Shown here piece after piece: positions 1 to 8,472 of a stretch of 64,000 nucleotides of DNA; position 1 is the stretch's first letter, and every line of letters starts with the position of its first letter. The translations under genes and the position numbers were made by a program. The DNA comes from CBDBCU01 sp965242615. GTDB taxonomy: Bacteria > Chloroflexota > Dehalococcoidia > Lucifugimonadales > UBA3495. The notes beneath the pieces are model-generated. The model ran no database searches and was not told where the DNA came from. It was given only the letters and a program-made list of their open reading frames with translations. The stretch lies in assembly GCA_965242615.1 (NCBI GenBank), contig CBDESR010000005.1:992001-1056000 (forward strand), given 5' to 3'.

Positions 1-1
1 C

Positions 2-595
2 CTCAGCATCACCAACCCCGACGCCCATTCGCCGCTGCCTTATTTTCGGGGCAAGGGACTGGTGGAGCGGGCATTGCAAGAAACCGGCATCTCCCACGCC
101 ATTATCCGCCCGGCCCTGGTCTTTGGCCCGGGGGATATTCTGCTGAATAATATCGCTTGGCTGCTGCGGCGGTTTCCGGTTTTTGCCGTGGCCGGGGATG
201 GGCAGTACCGGGCGCAGCCGGTCTATGTGGCGGATTTAGCGGCCTTGGCCGTGGCGGCCGGGACGGGAACAGATAATGCAGTAATGGACGCCGTCGGCCC
301 GGAAACTTATACCTTTGATGAACTGGTGCGCTTGATCTCCGGCAATATCGGCCGCCCGGCCCGGATTGTCCACCTGCCGCCGATGTGGGTTTTGCTGCTG
401 GCGCGGCTGTTGGGGCTGCTGCTGCGGGATGTGGCGCTGACCAAAGAGGAAATTGCCGGCTTGGCCGCCAACCTGCTTACTTCCGCCGACCCGCCGCAAT
501 GCCCGACCCGGCTGAGCGCGTGGCTGGCGGAAAACGGCAGTAAATTAGGCGCGGCCTACGCCTCCGAACTGGCCCGCCACTACCGGGGGCGGTGA
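2..595 (+). CDS. NAD(P)-binding epimerase/dehydratase-like protein (5' truncated)
   Basis: The frame is open from the window edge, so the N-terminal Rossmann GxxGxxG part lies outside. The visible part begins before a YFRGK segment, equivalent to the YxxxK catalytic pair of extended SDRs. It continues with a substrate-domain pattern (IIRPALVFGPGD, then a hydrophobic helix rich in Leu near the C-terminus). This matches NAD-dependent epimerase-like proteins of the complex I NDUFA9/YbjT type. The stop lies 6 bases before the downstream SDR start, suggesting co-transcription. The substrate cannot be told from this fragment. Confidence 0.75.
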   Translation, partial: LSITNPDAHSPLPYFRGKGLVERALQETGISHAIIRPALVFGPGDILLNNIAWLLRRFPVFAVAGDGQYRAQPVYVADLAALAVAAGTGTDNAVMDAVGPETYTFDELVRLISGNIGRPARIVHLPPMWVLLLARLLGLLLRDVALTKEEIAGLAANLLTSADPPQCPTRLSAWLAENGSKLGAAYASELARHYRGR

Positions 596-601
596 ATCCG
601 G

Positions 602-1402
602 ATGATTTTGGAAAACCAACTCGACAACAAAGTCGCCATCGTAACCGGCTCCAGCCGGGGCATCGGCAAAGCCATCGCTTTAGGATTGGCCGCCGCCGGC
701 GCGGCGGTAGTAGTGGCCGCCCGGTCCGAAACGGAGCGGGACAATGCGCCGGGGACAATTTACGCCACCGCCGCCGAAATCAAGGCCCAAGGCGGTCAAG
801 CCCTCCCCATCCCCTGCAACGTCCGCGACGAACACAGCATCTACGCAATGACCCAGCAAACCCTCGACGCCTTTGGCGCCATCGACATCCTCGTCAACAA
901 TGCCGGCGTCGGGACTTACCGCCCGTTTCTGGAATCGACCCTGAAAGAGTGGGAGCTGGTGCTGGACATCAACCTCCGCGCCACTTATATCGGCTGTCGG
1001 GCGGTGGCGCCGCTGATGGTCGAACGAGGCGGCGGCAGCATTATCAACTTGTCCTCCCACGCCGCCGACAACATTTTTTCCTCGACGCTGAATGCTGACG
1101 CCGCCGCCGGGGTGCCAATGGTGGGACAGGCGTACGGGGTAGCCAAAGCAGGAGTGGAGCGGCTGACTTGGGGCTTGTCCGCCGAACTCGGCCCCCACAA
1201 CATCGCCGTCAACTGCCTCAAACCCCTCCGCCCGGTCTTGACCGAAGGCTTTCAAGCCCAACGCCCGGCGGCGGATTTTTCGACTTGGGCAACTCCGGCG
1301 GCGATGGTTAAGGCGGCGGTGTTTCTGGCTGGTCAGGGCGCCCAAGGGCTGAGCGGGGCGATAGTAACGGCTGAGGAACTGGTACAGCGGCTGGGGTTGT
1401 GA
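602..1402 (+). CDS. SDR family NAD(P)-dependent oxidoreductase
   Basis: Classical short-chain dehydrogenase of 266 residues. The cofactor motif TGSSRGIG is at residues 15-22, NNAG at 99-102, the catalytic Ser near 151 and YGVAK at 178-182, so the Ser-Tyr-Lys set is complete. The ATG start lies just after the stop of the upstream epimerase-like gene. The family reduces or oxidises alcohols and ketones with NAD(P)H. The C-terminal region after the active site is short and gives no substrate clue. Confidence 0.9.
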   Translation: MILENQLDNKVAIVTGSSRGIGKAIALGLAAAGAAVVVAARSETERDNAPGTIYATAAEIKAQGGQALPIPCNVRDEHSIYAMTQQTLDAFGAIDILVNNAGVGTYRPFLESTLKEWELVLDINLRATYIGCRAVAPLMVERGGGSIINLSSHAADNIFSSTLNADAAAGVPMVGQAYGVAKAGVERLTWGLSAELGPHNIAVNCLKPLRPVLTEGFQAQRPAADFSTWATPAAMVKAAVFLAGQGAQGLSGAIVTAEELVQRLGL

Positions 1403-1428
1403 GTAGGCCGGGGGATGGGAAACGCCAA

Positions 1429-1456
1429 GAGACGCCGCCCATTCTGGCGGCGTCTC
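1429..1456. terminator. Strong hairpin between convergent genes
   Basis: An 11-bp perfect stem (gagacgccgcc / ggcggcgtctc) with a 6-base loop lies between the convergent SDR and YtxH genes. No T-tract follows on either side, so a Rho-independent function is uncertain. Confidence 0.5.
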
Positions 1457-1490
1457 CGGGCCCCGGGCTTGAAACCGGCGTAGGGCGGGG

Positions 1491-1796
1491 TTACTCCGCC
1501 TCAATCACCTGGGTGGGGATGCCCTCATCGTCGAGTTCGCCGGGGCCGTTGTGGCGGCGGATGTTCCGCACCCGATCCCGGGCCGAGTCGATGTAGCCGC
1601 CGGCCTGCTCCCGGGCCGTGCCGAGGTACTCCCGACCGCGCTCCCGGGCCGTCCCCAGATACTCCCGGCCGCGTTCCCGGACAATCTGCCGGGCCTCGTT
1701 GCCGGGCTTGGGGGCCATCAGCATACCGATGGCGGTGCCGACCAGGGCCCCAGCCAGCAAGCCGGTAATGAATTTGTCCAATCCGTTATCTGCCAT
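1491..1796 (-). CDS. YtxH domain-containing protein
   Basis: A 101-residue protein with an N-terminal hydrophobic glycine-rich segment (TGLLAGALVGTAIGMLMAPK, about residues 11-30), typical of YtxH/gas-vesicle-stress proteins with a single membrane-anchored helix. A charged amphipathic part follows with tandem RERGREYLGTA units (about residues 40-62). The DNA shows the matching near-identical tandem repeat at 1620-1680. The ATG is preceded by an AAGGAGTAAG-like ribosome binding site. The family is linked to general stress, but no biochemical role is known. Confidence 0.85.
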   Translation of the reverse strand: MADNGLDKFITGLLAGALVGTAIGMLMAPKPGNEARQIVRERGREYLGTARERGREYLGTAREQAGGYIDSARDRVRNIRRHNGPGELDDEGIPTQVIEAE

Positions 1797-1960
1797 AGCT
1801 CTTACTCCTTTTGCGGACGCCGCGCCGGGGCGTCCGATTTAGCGACAATGGGCCGGTACGGGTTGACGCCGCCCGCCATCTTTTATGTAATATAACATAA
1901 CACAAACCCCGGCTGCTAGGCAAATCCGGTCGGCTAATCGGGAAAATGGGGAATTGGGGG

Positions 1961-2128
1961 TGTGCTATAATTCCGTCCCGATTATGCTTTGCGGAGAGGG
2001 ACTGATGTTCATTAGCGGCGGAATTGGCGGCGTTGCCCCGTTGCGGGCCGCCGCTTTTATCTACTTCTTAATAGTACCCCCCCCCCCCCCCCCCCCCCCC
2101 CCGACTTTTGCGCCGGTCAGCCGGGCTG
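1961..2128 (+). promoter_or_regulatory. Leader of first arylsulfotransferase-like lipoprotein: extended -10, SD, leader ORF, poly-C
   Basis: An extended -10 (TGCTATAAT, TATAAT at 1966-1971) is followed by a Shine-Dalgarno GGAGAGGG (1993-2000) placed 4 bases before ATG at 2005. That ATG opens a leader reading frame (MFISGG...FLIV) running straight into 26 C (2077-2102), then to the lipoprotein start at 2129. With 26 C the leader frame is +1 relative to the lipoprotein frame; 25 or 28 C would fuse them. The same layout is repeated at 3549-3726. Confidence 0.55.
2077..2102. repeat. Poly-C homopolymer (26 bases)
   Basis: An uninterrupted run of 26 C lies between the leader start codon and the lipoprotein. 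Exact length is prone to sequencing and assembly error. Confidence 0.9.
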
Positions 2129-3538
2129 ATGCGCGGCTTGCTCCTGGCGATGGTTATCGGCTTGCTGGCGGCCTGCACTCCGACCACGGCCGCGCCGCTG
2201 CCCGCGCCCACCGTGCCAGCAACGCCCCCGCCGGAGCCCACCGTCGGAGTAATCGTCAACGAACCCGGAACCGCCCCGGGCTATATCCTGTTCAGCCGAC
2301 TTGGCGGCAGCGCTTTTTACCTCATCGACCGCCGGGGCCGCGTCGTTCATCAGTGGCCCTTGGGCCAAGGCGAGAGCCGACTTGCCCGGCTCTTGCCCAA
2401 CGGCAACCTGATGGCTCTGGGCTACGGCAGCAAGGCCCAAGGCGGTGTCAAAGAACTTAATCCCGCCGGCCGAGGGGTTTGGCAATATCGCTTCCCCGAA
2501 CAGCATCATGACTTCCTCCCCCTGCCCAACGGAAACATCCTCCTCCTGGCGCGGCAAAAGAAAAGCCACGCCGCCATCCGCGCTTTGGGCGGCGACCCCA
2601 AAGTCCACCACCGCCACCAAGGATTGTTCGGTACCTGGTTGCGCGAAATCCGCCCCACCCCTCCCGAAGGCGGGGAAACGGTCTGGGAGTGGTTCGTCTG
2701 GGACCATATCATCCAGGACTACGACCCCCAAAAGCCCGACTACGGCGTGGTCGCCAACCATCCCGAACTCATTGACCTAAACTTCGCCATAACCACAAGG
2801 CGCATCTGGCAGCACACCAACTCCCTAGCCTACCACCCGGAACTCGACCAAATAATGCTCTCCGTCCGCGACTTCAGCGAAATCTGGATCATCGACCACA
2901 GCACTACTACCGAGGAGGCAGCGGGACATAGCGGGGGCAACAGCGGGAAGGGCGGCGACATCCTCTATCGCTGGGGCAATCCCCGGGCCTGGCAAGCCGG
3001 CAGCTACTCCGACCAGCGGCTTTTCCTGCATCACGATGCCCATTGGATTAAGCCCGGCCTACCCGGCGCGGGCAATGTCCTGGTTTTCAACAACGGCCAC
3101 GGCCTTGGCAGTTCCCCACGCCGGGGCTATTCCTCCGTCGACGAACTCACCTTGCCCGCCGCCGGATACGCTTATCGGCGCCGCCCTGGCGGCGACTACA
3201 GCCCCCACCAACTCCAATGGACTTACGCCAATCCCACCCACTTCTATTCCCGCGTGGCCGGCAACGCCCAACGCCTCTCCAACGGCAACACCCTGTTCAC
3301 CGAACATATTAGCGGAACTATCTATGAAGTAACCCCCCAAGGCGATACCGTCTGGAAATACATCAACCCCTTGCTGCCGGACGGACCAGTGCGGCAAGGG
3401 GAGCGGCTGAAATCCGACGACCCGGCCGAGGGATCTGGCAACTGGATCTATCGGGCTTACCACTATCCGCCGGATTATCCCGGGCTGGCTAAATTGGATT
3501 TGACGCCGGGGGAGCCGTTGGAGCTGCCCGCCCAGTAA
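2129..3538 (+). CDS. Arylsulfotransferase (ASST)-like lipoprotein, copy 1
   Basis: A start at ATG 2129 gives a clean lipoprotein signal, MRGLLLAMVIGLLAAC, with lipobox LAAC at Cys16; an in-frame TTG at 2108 would add 7 residues. The mature part shows the repeated-blade pattern of arylsulfotransferase family proteins: a WxY strand, HHDF with LPNGN, a HDAHW segment, then TNSLAYHPE, RLSNGNTLFTEH and a C-terminal YRAYHYPPDYPG. Histidines at these places are typical of ASST active sites. Predicted to sit outside the membrane. A tandem paralogue follows. The 5' leader with poly-C may control or alter its translation. The aryl substrate is unknown. Confidence 0.8.
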   Translation: MRGLLLAMVIGLLAACTPTTAAPLPAPTVPATPPPEPTVGVIVNEPGTAPGYILFSRLGGSAFYLIDRRGRVVHQWPLGQGESRLARLLPNGNLMALGYGSKAQGGVKELNPAGRGVWQYRFPEQHHDFLPLPNGNILLLARQKKSHAAIRALGGDPKVHHRHQGLFGTWLREIRPTPPEGGETVWEWFVWDHIIQDYDPQKPDYGVVANHPELIDLNFAITTRRIWQHTNSLAYHPELDQIMLSVRDFSEIWIIDHSTTTEEAAGHSGGNSGKGGDILYRWGNPRAWQAGSYSDQRLFLHHDAHWIKPGLPGAGNVLVFNNGHGLGSSPRRGYSSVDELTLPAAGYAYRRRPGGDYSPHQLQWTYANPTHFYSRVAGNAQRLSNGNTLFTEHISGTIYEVTPQGDTVWKYINPLLPDGPVRQGERLKSDDPAEGSGNWIYRAYHYPPDYPGLAKLDLTPGEPLELPAQ

Positions 3539-3548
3539 CAATGGGAGG

Positions 3549-3726
<178 letters not shown>

Positions 3727-5130
3727 ATGCGCGGCTTGCTACTGGCAATGATTATCGGATTGCTGGCGGCCTGCGCCGCGCCTGCCGTGCCGGCAACGCC
3801 GCAGCCAGAGCCGACGGTAGGGGTAATTGTGAACGAACCGGAGGCCGCCCCGGGCTATATCCTGTTCGCTAGTTGGCGGGATGACCATTATTACTTGATT
3901 GACCGGGAAGGGCGGCGGGTGCAACAGTGGGCCGCGCCGCCGGGCGATGCGCGGCTGGCCCAGCTGCTGGAAAATGGCAATCTGCTGACCAGCGGTTACG
4001 AAAACCGGGGGCGCAGCGGTGTCCGGGAAATTGACCCGGCGGGTCAGGTAGTTTGGCAGTACCATCTCCCGAAGTGGCATCACGACTTTCTGCTGATGCC
4101 TAATGGCAATGTGCTGCTTTTGGGAAGGCAAAGGAAAAGCAATGGGGAGCTCAGGGACTTGGGCGTCAATGGCGATTATCTGGGAAACTTGGATTTGATG
4201 GGGACGTATTTGGTGAAAGTGCGGCCCACGCCGCCGGAGGGGGGTGAAGTGGTCTGGGAGTGGTCGGCTTGGGATCATATCATTCAGGACGATGACCCGG
4301 AAAAGCCCAACTATGGCGTGGTCGGCGATCATCCCGAACTGATTGACCTGAACTTCCCGTTGAATGCCGTTCAAGACCGGGCTGAGCTGGGTAATGTTTG
4401 GCTGCATACTAACTCGCTGGCCTACCACCCGGAGCGGGAGCAGATAATGCTCTCGGTGCGGCACTTTGGCGAGTTATGGGTAATTGACCACAGTACTACT
4501 ACAGAGGAGGCGGCGGGACATAGCGGGGGCAAGGGCGGAAAGGGCGGCGATTTGCTGTACCGCTGGGGCAATCCCCGGGCCTGGCAAGCCGGCGGCTACG
4601 CCGACCAGAAGCTTTTTGGACTGCATAATGCCCACTGGATACCGCCAGGACGACCCGGGGCCGGCAATGTGCTGGTTTTCAACAATGGTTGGGACTTTTT
4701 CGGACTCGAGCGGGGCTATTCCTCGGTGGACGAAATGATTTTGCCGGCAGAGGGGTATGATTACCGGAGGAGTCCCGGCGCAGCCTACGGCCCGGCGAAA
4801 CTGGAATGGACTTACTCCAATCCTACCGATTTTTATTCCCCCGTGGCCGGCAACGCCCAACGCCTCTCCAACGGCAACACCCTGTTCACCGAACACATTA
4901 GCGGAACTATCTATGAAGTAACCATCCAAGGCGATACCGTCTGGAAATACATCAACCCCTTGCTGAAGGACGGAACAGTGCGGCAAGGGGAGCGGCTGAA
5001 ATCCGACGACCCGGCCGAGGGATCTGGCAACTGGGTCTATCGGGCTTACCACTATCCGCCGGATTATCCCGGGCTGGCTAAATTGGATTTGACGCCGGGG
5101 GAGCCGTTGGAGCTGCCGGCATTGCCCTAA
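3727..5130 (+). CDS. Arylsulfotransferase (ASST)-like lipoprotein, copy 2
   Basis: A tandem paralogue of the gene ending at 3538. The signal peptide is nearly identical (MRGLLLAMIIGLLAAC, lipobox at Cys16), and the ASST-type motifs recur: WHHDF with MPNGN, HTNSLAYHPE, HNAHW and RLSNGNTLFTEH. The first roughly 60 bases and the last roughly 280 bases are almost identical to copy 1. The centre differs widely at synonymous sites, with G-ending codons here against C-ending codons in copy 1, which points to gene conversion at the ends. Predicted extracytoplasmic lipoprotein; substrate unknown. Confidence 0.8.
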   Translation: MRGLLLAMIIGLLAACAAPAVPATPQPEPTVGVIVNEPEAAPGYILFASWRDDHYYLIDREGRRVQQWAAPPGDARLAQLLENGNLLTSGYENRGRSGVREIDPAGQVVWQYHLPKWHHDFLLMPNGNVLLLGRQRKSNGELRDLGVNGDYLGNLDLMGTYLVKVRPTPPEGGEVVWEWSAWDHIIQDDDPEKPNYGVVGDHPELIDLNFPLNAVQDRAELGNVWLHTNSLAYHPEREQIMLSVRHFGELWVIDHSTTTEEAAGHSGGKGGKGGDLLYRWGNPRAWQAGGYADQKLFGLHNAHWIPPGRPGAGNVLVFNNGWDFFGLERGYSSVDEMILPAEGYDYRRSPGAAYGPAKLEWTYSNPTDFYSPVAGNAQRLSNGNTLFTEHISGTIYEVTIQGDTVWKYINPLLKDGTVRQGERLKSDDPAEGSGNWVYRAYHYPPDYPGLAKLDLTPGEPLELPALP

Positions 5131-5206
5131 CCGGCCGGGGCCGCTATCATTAGCGGCAAAGACTCCGCGGCCACAACTATGCCGCCGCCAACCGGGAGCA
5201 GGCAAT

Positions 5207-6391
5207 ATGACCATTTCCCACCACATCCGCCAGGCTATGGAGCAGGGCAGCTGGATCCGCCGAATGTTCGAGGCCGGCATCGCCCTGAAAGCTCAATATG
5301 GCGCGGATAAGGTTTTTGACTTGTCCTTGGGCAATCCCATTATGGAGCCTCCGGAGGAGTTTAACGCCGAACTGCGGCGATTGGCGGCCAATCCGGCGGC
5401 GGGAATGCACCGCTATATGCCCAACGCCGGCTATCCGGAGACCCGCGCCGCCGTGGCGGCGACGCTGCGGGGGGAAACCGGCTTGCCCTTTGCCGGCGGC
5501 GATATTGTGATGAGCTGCGGGGCGGCCGGCGCCATCAATGTGGTATTGAGGGCGACGCTGAACCCCGGGGATGAGGTGATTATCCTGGCGCCCTATTTCG
5601 GGGAGTATGTCTATTATGTGGCTAATCACAACGGCCAGGCGGTCATTGCGCCGACCACCGCTGACTTTCGGCTGGACTTGGACGCCATCGCCGCCGCCAT
5701 TACCCCGCGTACCCGGGGGCTGATTATCAATTCGCCAAACAATCCCTCCGGGGTGGTCTATACCACCGGGGAAATCCGGGAACTGGCGGAACTGCTGCGG
5801 CGCAAGCAGTCGGAGTTGAACCGGGAAGTCTATATCATCAGCGATGAACCCTATCGGCGGCTGATTTATGACGGCTGGACTTATCCGCAGATTTTTCCCC
5901 ACTATGACCGCACTATCGTGGTCAATTCCCACGCCAAGGATTTGGGCTTGCCGGGGGAGCGGATTGGCTACATTGCGGTACACCCGGACTATCCGGGCAA
6001 GGGGGAATTGGTGGACGGACTGATTTTCTGCACCCGGACTTTGGGGTTTGTCAACGCCCCGGCGTTAATGCAGCACTTGGTACGGGCGTTGCAGGATGCC
6101 AGCGTGGATGTGGCCGAATATCAGCGCAAGCGGGATTTTCTGTACGCCGGGCTGACCGAGTTGGGCTATGCGGTGGTGAAACCGCAGGGGGCTTTTTACC
6201 TGTTTCCTCAATCACCGTTGGCCGATGACGCCGCCTTTGTGGACGCTTTGCAGGACTGGCAGGTGCTGGCGGTGCCGGGCCGGGGGTTTGGTGTGCCGGG
6301 ACATTTCCGCCTGTCTTACTGCGTCGAGGATTGGGTATTGGCGGGGGCGCTGGAGGGTTTGGCGGGGGCGGCGGGGCGGTATGGGGGGTAG
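5207..6391 (+). CDS. Pyridoxal-phosphate aminotransferase, class I/II
   Basis: A 394-residue fold-type I aminotransferase. Signatures are NSPNNPSG (175-182, cofactor and substrate binding), ISDEPY (211-216, Asp binds the pyridine nitrogen) and NSHAKDLGLPGERIGY (240-255), where Lys244 should form the Schiff base. Members of this subgroup transfer amino groups from aspartate or aromatic amino acids to 2-oxoglutarate, but the exact substrate cannot be set from sequence. The ATG start follows a GGGAGCAGGC-like site. Convergent with purQ. Confidence 0.9.
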   Translation: MTISHHIRQAMEQGSWIRRMFEAGIALKAQYGADKVFDLSLGNPIMEPPEEFNAELRRLAANPAAGMHRYMPNAGYPETRAAVAATLRGETGLPFAGGDIVMSCGAAGAINVVLRATLNPGDEVIILAPYFGEYVYYVANHNGQAVIAPTTADFRLDLDAIAAAITPRTRGLIINSPNNPSGVVYTTGEIRELAELLRRKQSELNREVYIISDEPYRRLIYDGWTYPQIFPHYDRTIVVNSHAKDLGLPGERIGYIAVHPDYPGKGELVDGLIFCTRTLGFVNAPALMQHLVRALQDASVDVAEYQRKRDFLYAGLTELGYAVVKPQGAFYLFPQSPLADDAAFVDALQDWQVLAVPGRGFGVPGHFRLSYCVEDWVLAGALEGLAGAAGRYGG

Positions 6392-6429
6392 TCGGATTTT
6401 CTACCGGGCGGGCCGGGGGACTAAAGGAC

Positions 6430-7128
6430 TTATCCCCCCACTGCCGCAACTACCGACTCCAGTATCAAGTTTCCGTCGGCGCTGCCTAACAGCGGCTCGC
6501 AGCTGCGTTCCGGGTGGGGCATCATTCCGAGGATGTTGCCGGCGGTGTTGACGATGCCGGCGATGTGGGCGGCGGAGCCGTTGGGGTTGGCGGCCGGCGT
6601 CAGGCTGCCGTCCGGGGAGCAGTAGCGGAACAGTATTTGATTGTTGGCCTCCAGTCGTTCCAGGGTGGCGGCATCGGCGTAGTAGTTCCCTTCGCCGTGG
6701 GAGACCGGGATGCGCAGAATCTGTCCGGGGGCGCAGCGATTGGCGAAGGGCGTATCGGTTCGCGCGACGCGCAGGTTAGTTGCCTGGCAGCGGTATTCGA
6801 GATGGGCGTTGCGGAGCAGGGTTCCCGGCAGCAAGCCGGCTTCGCACAAAATCTGAAACCCGTTGCAGATACCTACAACCAGCCCGCCGGCGGCGGCGAA
6901 GTCTTGGATGGCTGCCATTACCGGGGAGACGCGGGCGATGGCGCCGGCGCGCAGATAGTCGCCGTAGGAAAAGCCGCCGGGCAAAATTATGCAGTCATAC
7001 CCGGCCAGGCTTTGCTCCCGATGCCAGATATAATCGGCTTGCTGGCCCAAGATGTCTTGGAGCTGGTAACGGCAATCGCCGTCGCTCCAGGTGCCGGGGA
7101 AAACTACGATGCCAAAACGCGCCGCCAT
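6430..7128 (-). CDS. purQ: Phosphoribosylformylglycinamidine synthase subunit PurQ (glutamine amidotransferase)
   Basis: A class I glutamine amidotransferase of 232 residues, the usual PurQ size. It releases ammonia from glutamine for PurL in step four of purine synthesis. Visible are the oxyanion segment PGGFSYGDYLR (50-60), the nucleophile in GICNGFQ (Cys88) and the C-terminal MMPHPERS carrying the His-Glu pair. The N-terminal FPGTWSD is typical. yqeY lies 8 bases upstream on the same strand. purL and purS are not in the window. Confidence 0.95.
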   Translation of the reverse strand: MAARFGIVVFPGTWSDGDCRYQLQDILGQQADYIWHREQSLAGYDCIILPGGFSYGDYLRAGAIARVSPVMAAIQDFAAAGGLVVGICNGFQILCEAGLLPGTLLRNAHLEYRCQATNLRVARTDTPFANRCAPGQILRIPVSHGEGNYYADAATLERLEANNQILFRYCSPDGSLTPAANPNGSAAHIAGIVNTAGNILGMMPHPERSCEPLLGSADGNLILESVVAAVGG

Positions 7129-7136
7129 ACTGCCGG

Positions 7137-7589
7137 TCAGTCCGCGCTTTCCAAGCGTTGGGTTACGAGGGTATTGACCCGGGCGCCGTCGGCCTTGCCG
7201 CGCACTTGGGGCATCAGCCGGCCCATTACCCTGCCTTTGTCCCGGATGCTGGCGGCGCCGACTTGGGCGATAACTTCCGTTACCAGCCGGGCCAACTCCT
7301 CCTCAGAAAGCTGCGGCGGCAGATACTCCTCGAGCACCGCCAAATCGGCCGCTTCTTTGGCGACCAAATCAGCGCGGTTGCCCTGCTCGAACATCCGGAT
7401 GCTGTCGCGGCGGTCTTTGACCTGGCGGGTTACCACTTCGACAATGCCGGCGTCATCCAGGGTAGTTCGGGTGTCGATTTCCACCCGGTTGATGGCGCTT
7501 TTCAAGTAGCGCAAAGCGTCCCGCCGCTGCTGGTGGCCGCTACGCATAGCGGCCTGGATGTCGGCTTCCAATCGTGCGCGCAGTTCCAT
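7137..7589 (-). CDS. GatB/YqeY domain-containing protein
   Basis: A 150-residue stand-alone YqeY-type protein, related to the C-terminal tRNA-binding domain of GatB. Typical pieces are the N-terminal LxxRLxxDIxxAMRSG helix, LRYLKSAI, EEYLPPQLSEEEL and KGRVMGRLMPQVRGKADG near the end. Probable role in amide-aminoacyl-tRNA metabolism, but function is not established for the family. It is the first gene of a two-gene unit with purQ. Confidence 0.9.
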   Translation of the reverse strand: MELRARLEADIQAAMRSGHQQRRDALRYLKSAINRVEIDTRTTLDDAGIVEVVTRQVKDRRDSIRMFEQGNRADLVAKEAADLAVLEEYLPPQLSEEELARLVTEVIAQVGAASIRDKGRVMGRLMPQVRGKADGARVNTLVTQRLESAD

Positions 7590-7687
7590 AAGAAAATCAC
7601 TCCGGCTAAAGCCGAATAAAATGGGCTGAAATTGAGGGGAATTATATTCGAGCTAGAGGGATGATGTCAAAGGGCGGCAAAAGGAAC

Positions 7688-7716
7688 TTGACATTCCGCC
7701 CCGGGGTTACTACTAT
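7688..7716 (+). promoter_or_regulatory. Sigma70-type promoter for tRNA-Gln
   Basis: TTGACA (7688-7693, perfect -35) is separated by 17 bases from TACTAT (7711-7716). Its position about 50 bases before the tRNA fits. An alternative -10, TATAGA, lies 3 bases further on. Confidence 0.6.
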
Positions 7717-7771
7717 AGATATTGACCGGCAAAAACCCGGCTTAGGGTCGGCAAGCCGGCCGCCGCAACTT

Positions 7772-7845
7772 TGGGGATTAGTCCAGTGGTAGGACGCCTG
7801 ACTCTGGATCAGGAAGCGGAGGTTCGAGCCCTCCATCCCCAGCCA
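7772..7845 (+). tRNA. tRNA-Gln (anticodon CTG)
   Basis: A cloverleaf can be drawn: acceptor TGGGGAT pairing with ATCCCCA, D-arm with AGTCCAGTGGTAGGAC, anticodon stem CCTGA/TCAGG with loop CTCTGGA (anticodon CTG), and T-arm GGAGGTTCGAGCCCTCC. Discriminator G is followed by an encoded CCA. Confidence 0.95.
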
Positions 7846-7872
7846 CATTAAACACCAGGAGATTCGTTAGTC

Positions 7873-8214
7873 ATGCTAGAGCCGAACCTAAACGATATTT
7901 TGTCGAGCAATGGCCCGGTAGAAGTTCTGGAGTTGGATGGCGCTTTTCAGCAGCACCTTCAGGTAAGAGGGACGTACGACAAACACCGGGTATCTTTACC
8001 CGAGATTGACCAGGTTTTTCAACTCAGTCCGAAGTTGCTGGTCAATTCATCGCCCGACGGTCGAGCGCCGGTAGTTATGGTGGGGCCAACCGAAACAGGC
8101 CGTTTCCTATGTATTCCCATAGAACCTACCGATAAATGGGGAGTATGGCGTCCGATTACCGCTTTTGAAGCCAATGCCCACCACCGGGAAAAGTATAGGG
8201 AGGAAAACCGATGA
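7873..8214 (+). CDS. Putative type II toxin, BrnT-like
   Basis: A 113-residue protein just downstream of the tRNA. Its end (WRPITAFEANAHHREKYREE) recalls the C-terminal strand and helix of BrnT-type RelE-fold toxins, which carry an IxxARxAxxRExxxY pattern. The remainder is beta-rich and not clearly recognisable. The next ORF overlaps by 4 bases and looks like a small antitoxin, the layout expected of a toxin-antitoxin operon. Family assignment is by pattern only; another small RNase fold or a non-toxin is possible. Confidence 0.6.
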   Translation: MLEPNLNDILSSNGPVEVLELDGAFQQHLQVRGTYDKHRVSLPEIDQVFQLSPKLLVNSSPDGRAPVVMVGPTETGRFLCIPIEPTDKWGVWRPITAFEANAHHREKYREENR

Positions 8215-8423
8215 CCAGCGACATCAGCGAAAACTACATTTTGGGACGGGATGTAACGCACCTCGCCCTCGGCAATCCCCGGGACGCCGTGGTGCTTTCC
8301 TTCCGTATGCCCCGGGCTGATTTCGTCCATCTCGAAAAGCTCTGCGCCGTCTCCGGCAAGTCCTTTTCCCAAGTCATCTTGGACGCCATCGCCGCCTACC
8401 AAGCTGAACCGGCCGGCCGCTAA
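8211..8423 (+). CDS. Putative antitoxin, ribbon-helix-helix-like
   Basis: A 70-residue protein with a beta strand (DAVVLSFRMPRADFVHLEKL) followed by two helices (SGKSFSQVILDAIAAYQ). This is the arrangement of MetJ/Arc/CopG ribbon-helix-helix DNA-binding antitoxins. Its ATG overlaps the stop of the preceding toxin candidate (ATGA), so translation is likely coupled. It would autoregulate the operon if the pair is a real toxin-antitoxin system. Confidence 0.6.
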   Translation: MTSDISENYILGRDVTHLALGNPRDAVVLSFRMPRADFVHLEKLCAVSGKSFSQVILDAIAAYQAEPAGR

Positions 8424-8472
8424 CCGTCCGGATTCCTGAAATCCCATCCCCCAAAAGGAGACACCCCCGATT

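Noticed and set aside
680..1504. 274-residue minus-strand ORF over the SDR gene
   Set aside because: Antisense shadow of a complete, motif-bearing SDR.
1954..2460. 168-residue ORF as a gene in its own right
   Set aside because: It is the leader frame read past the poly-C in the wrong frame over the lipoprotein; kept only as part of the leader.
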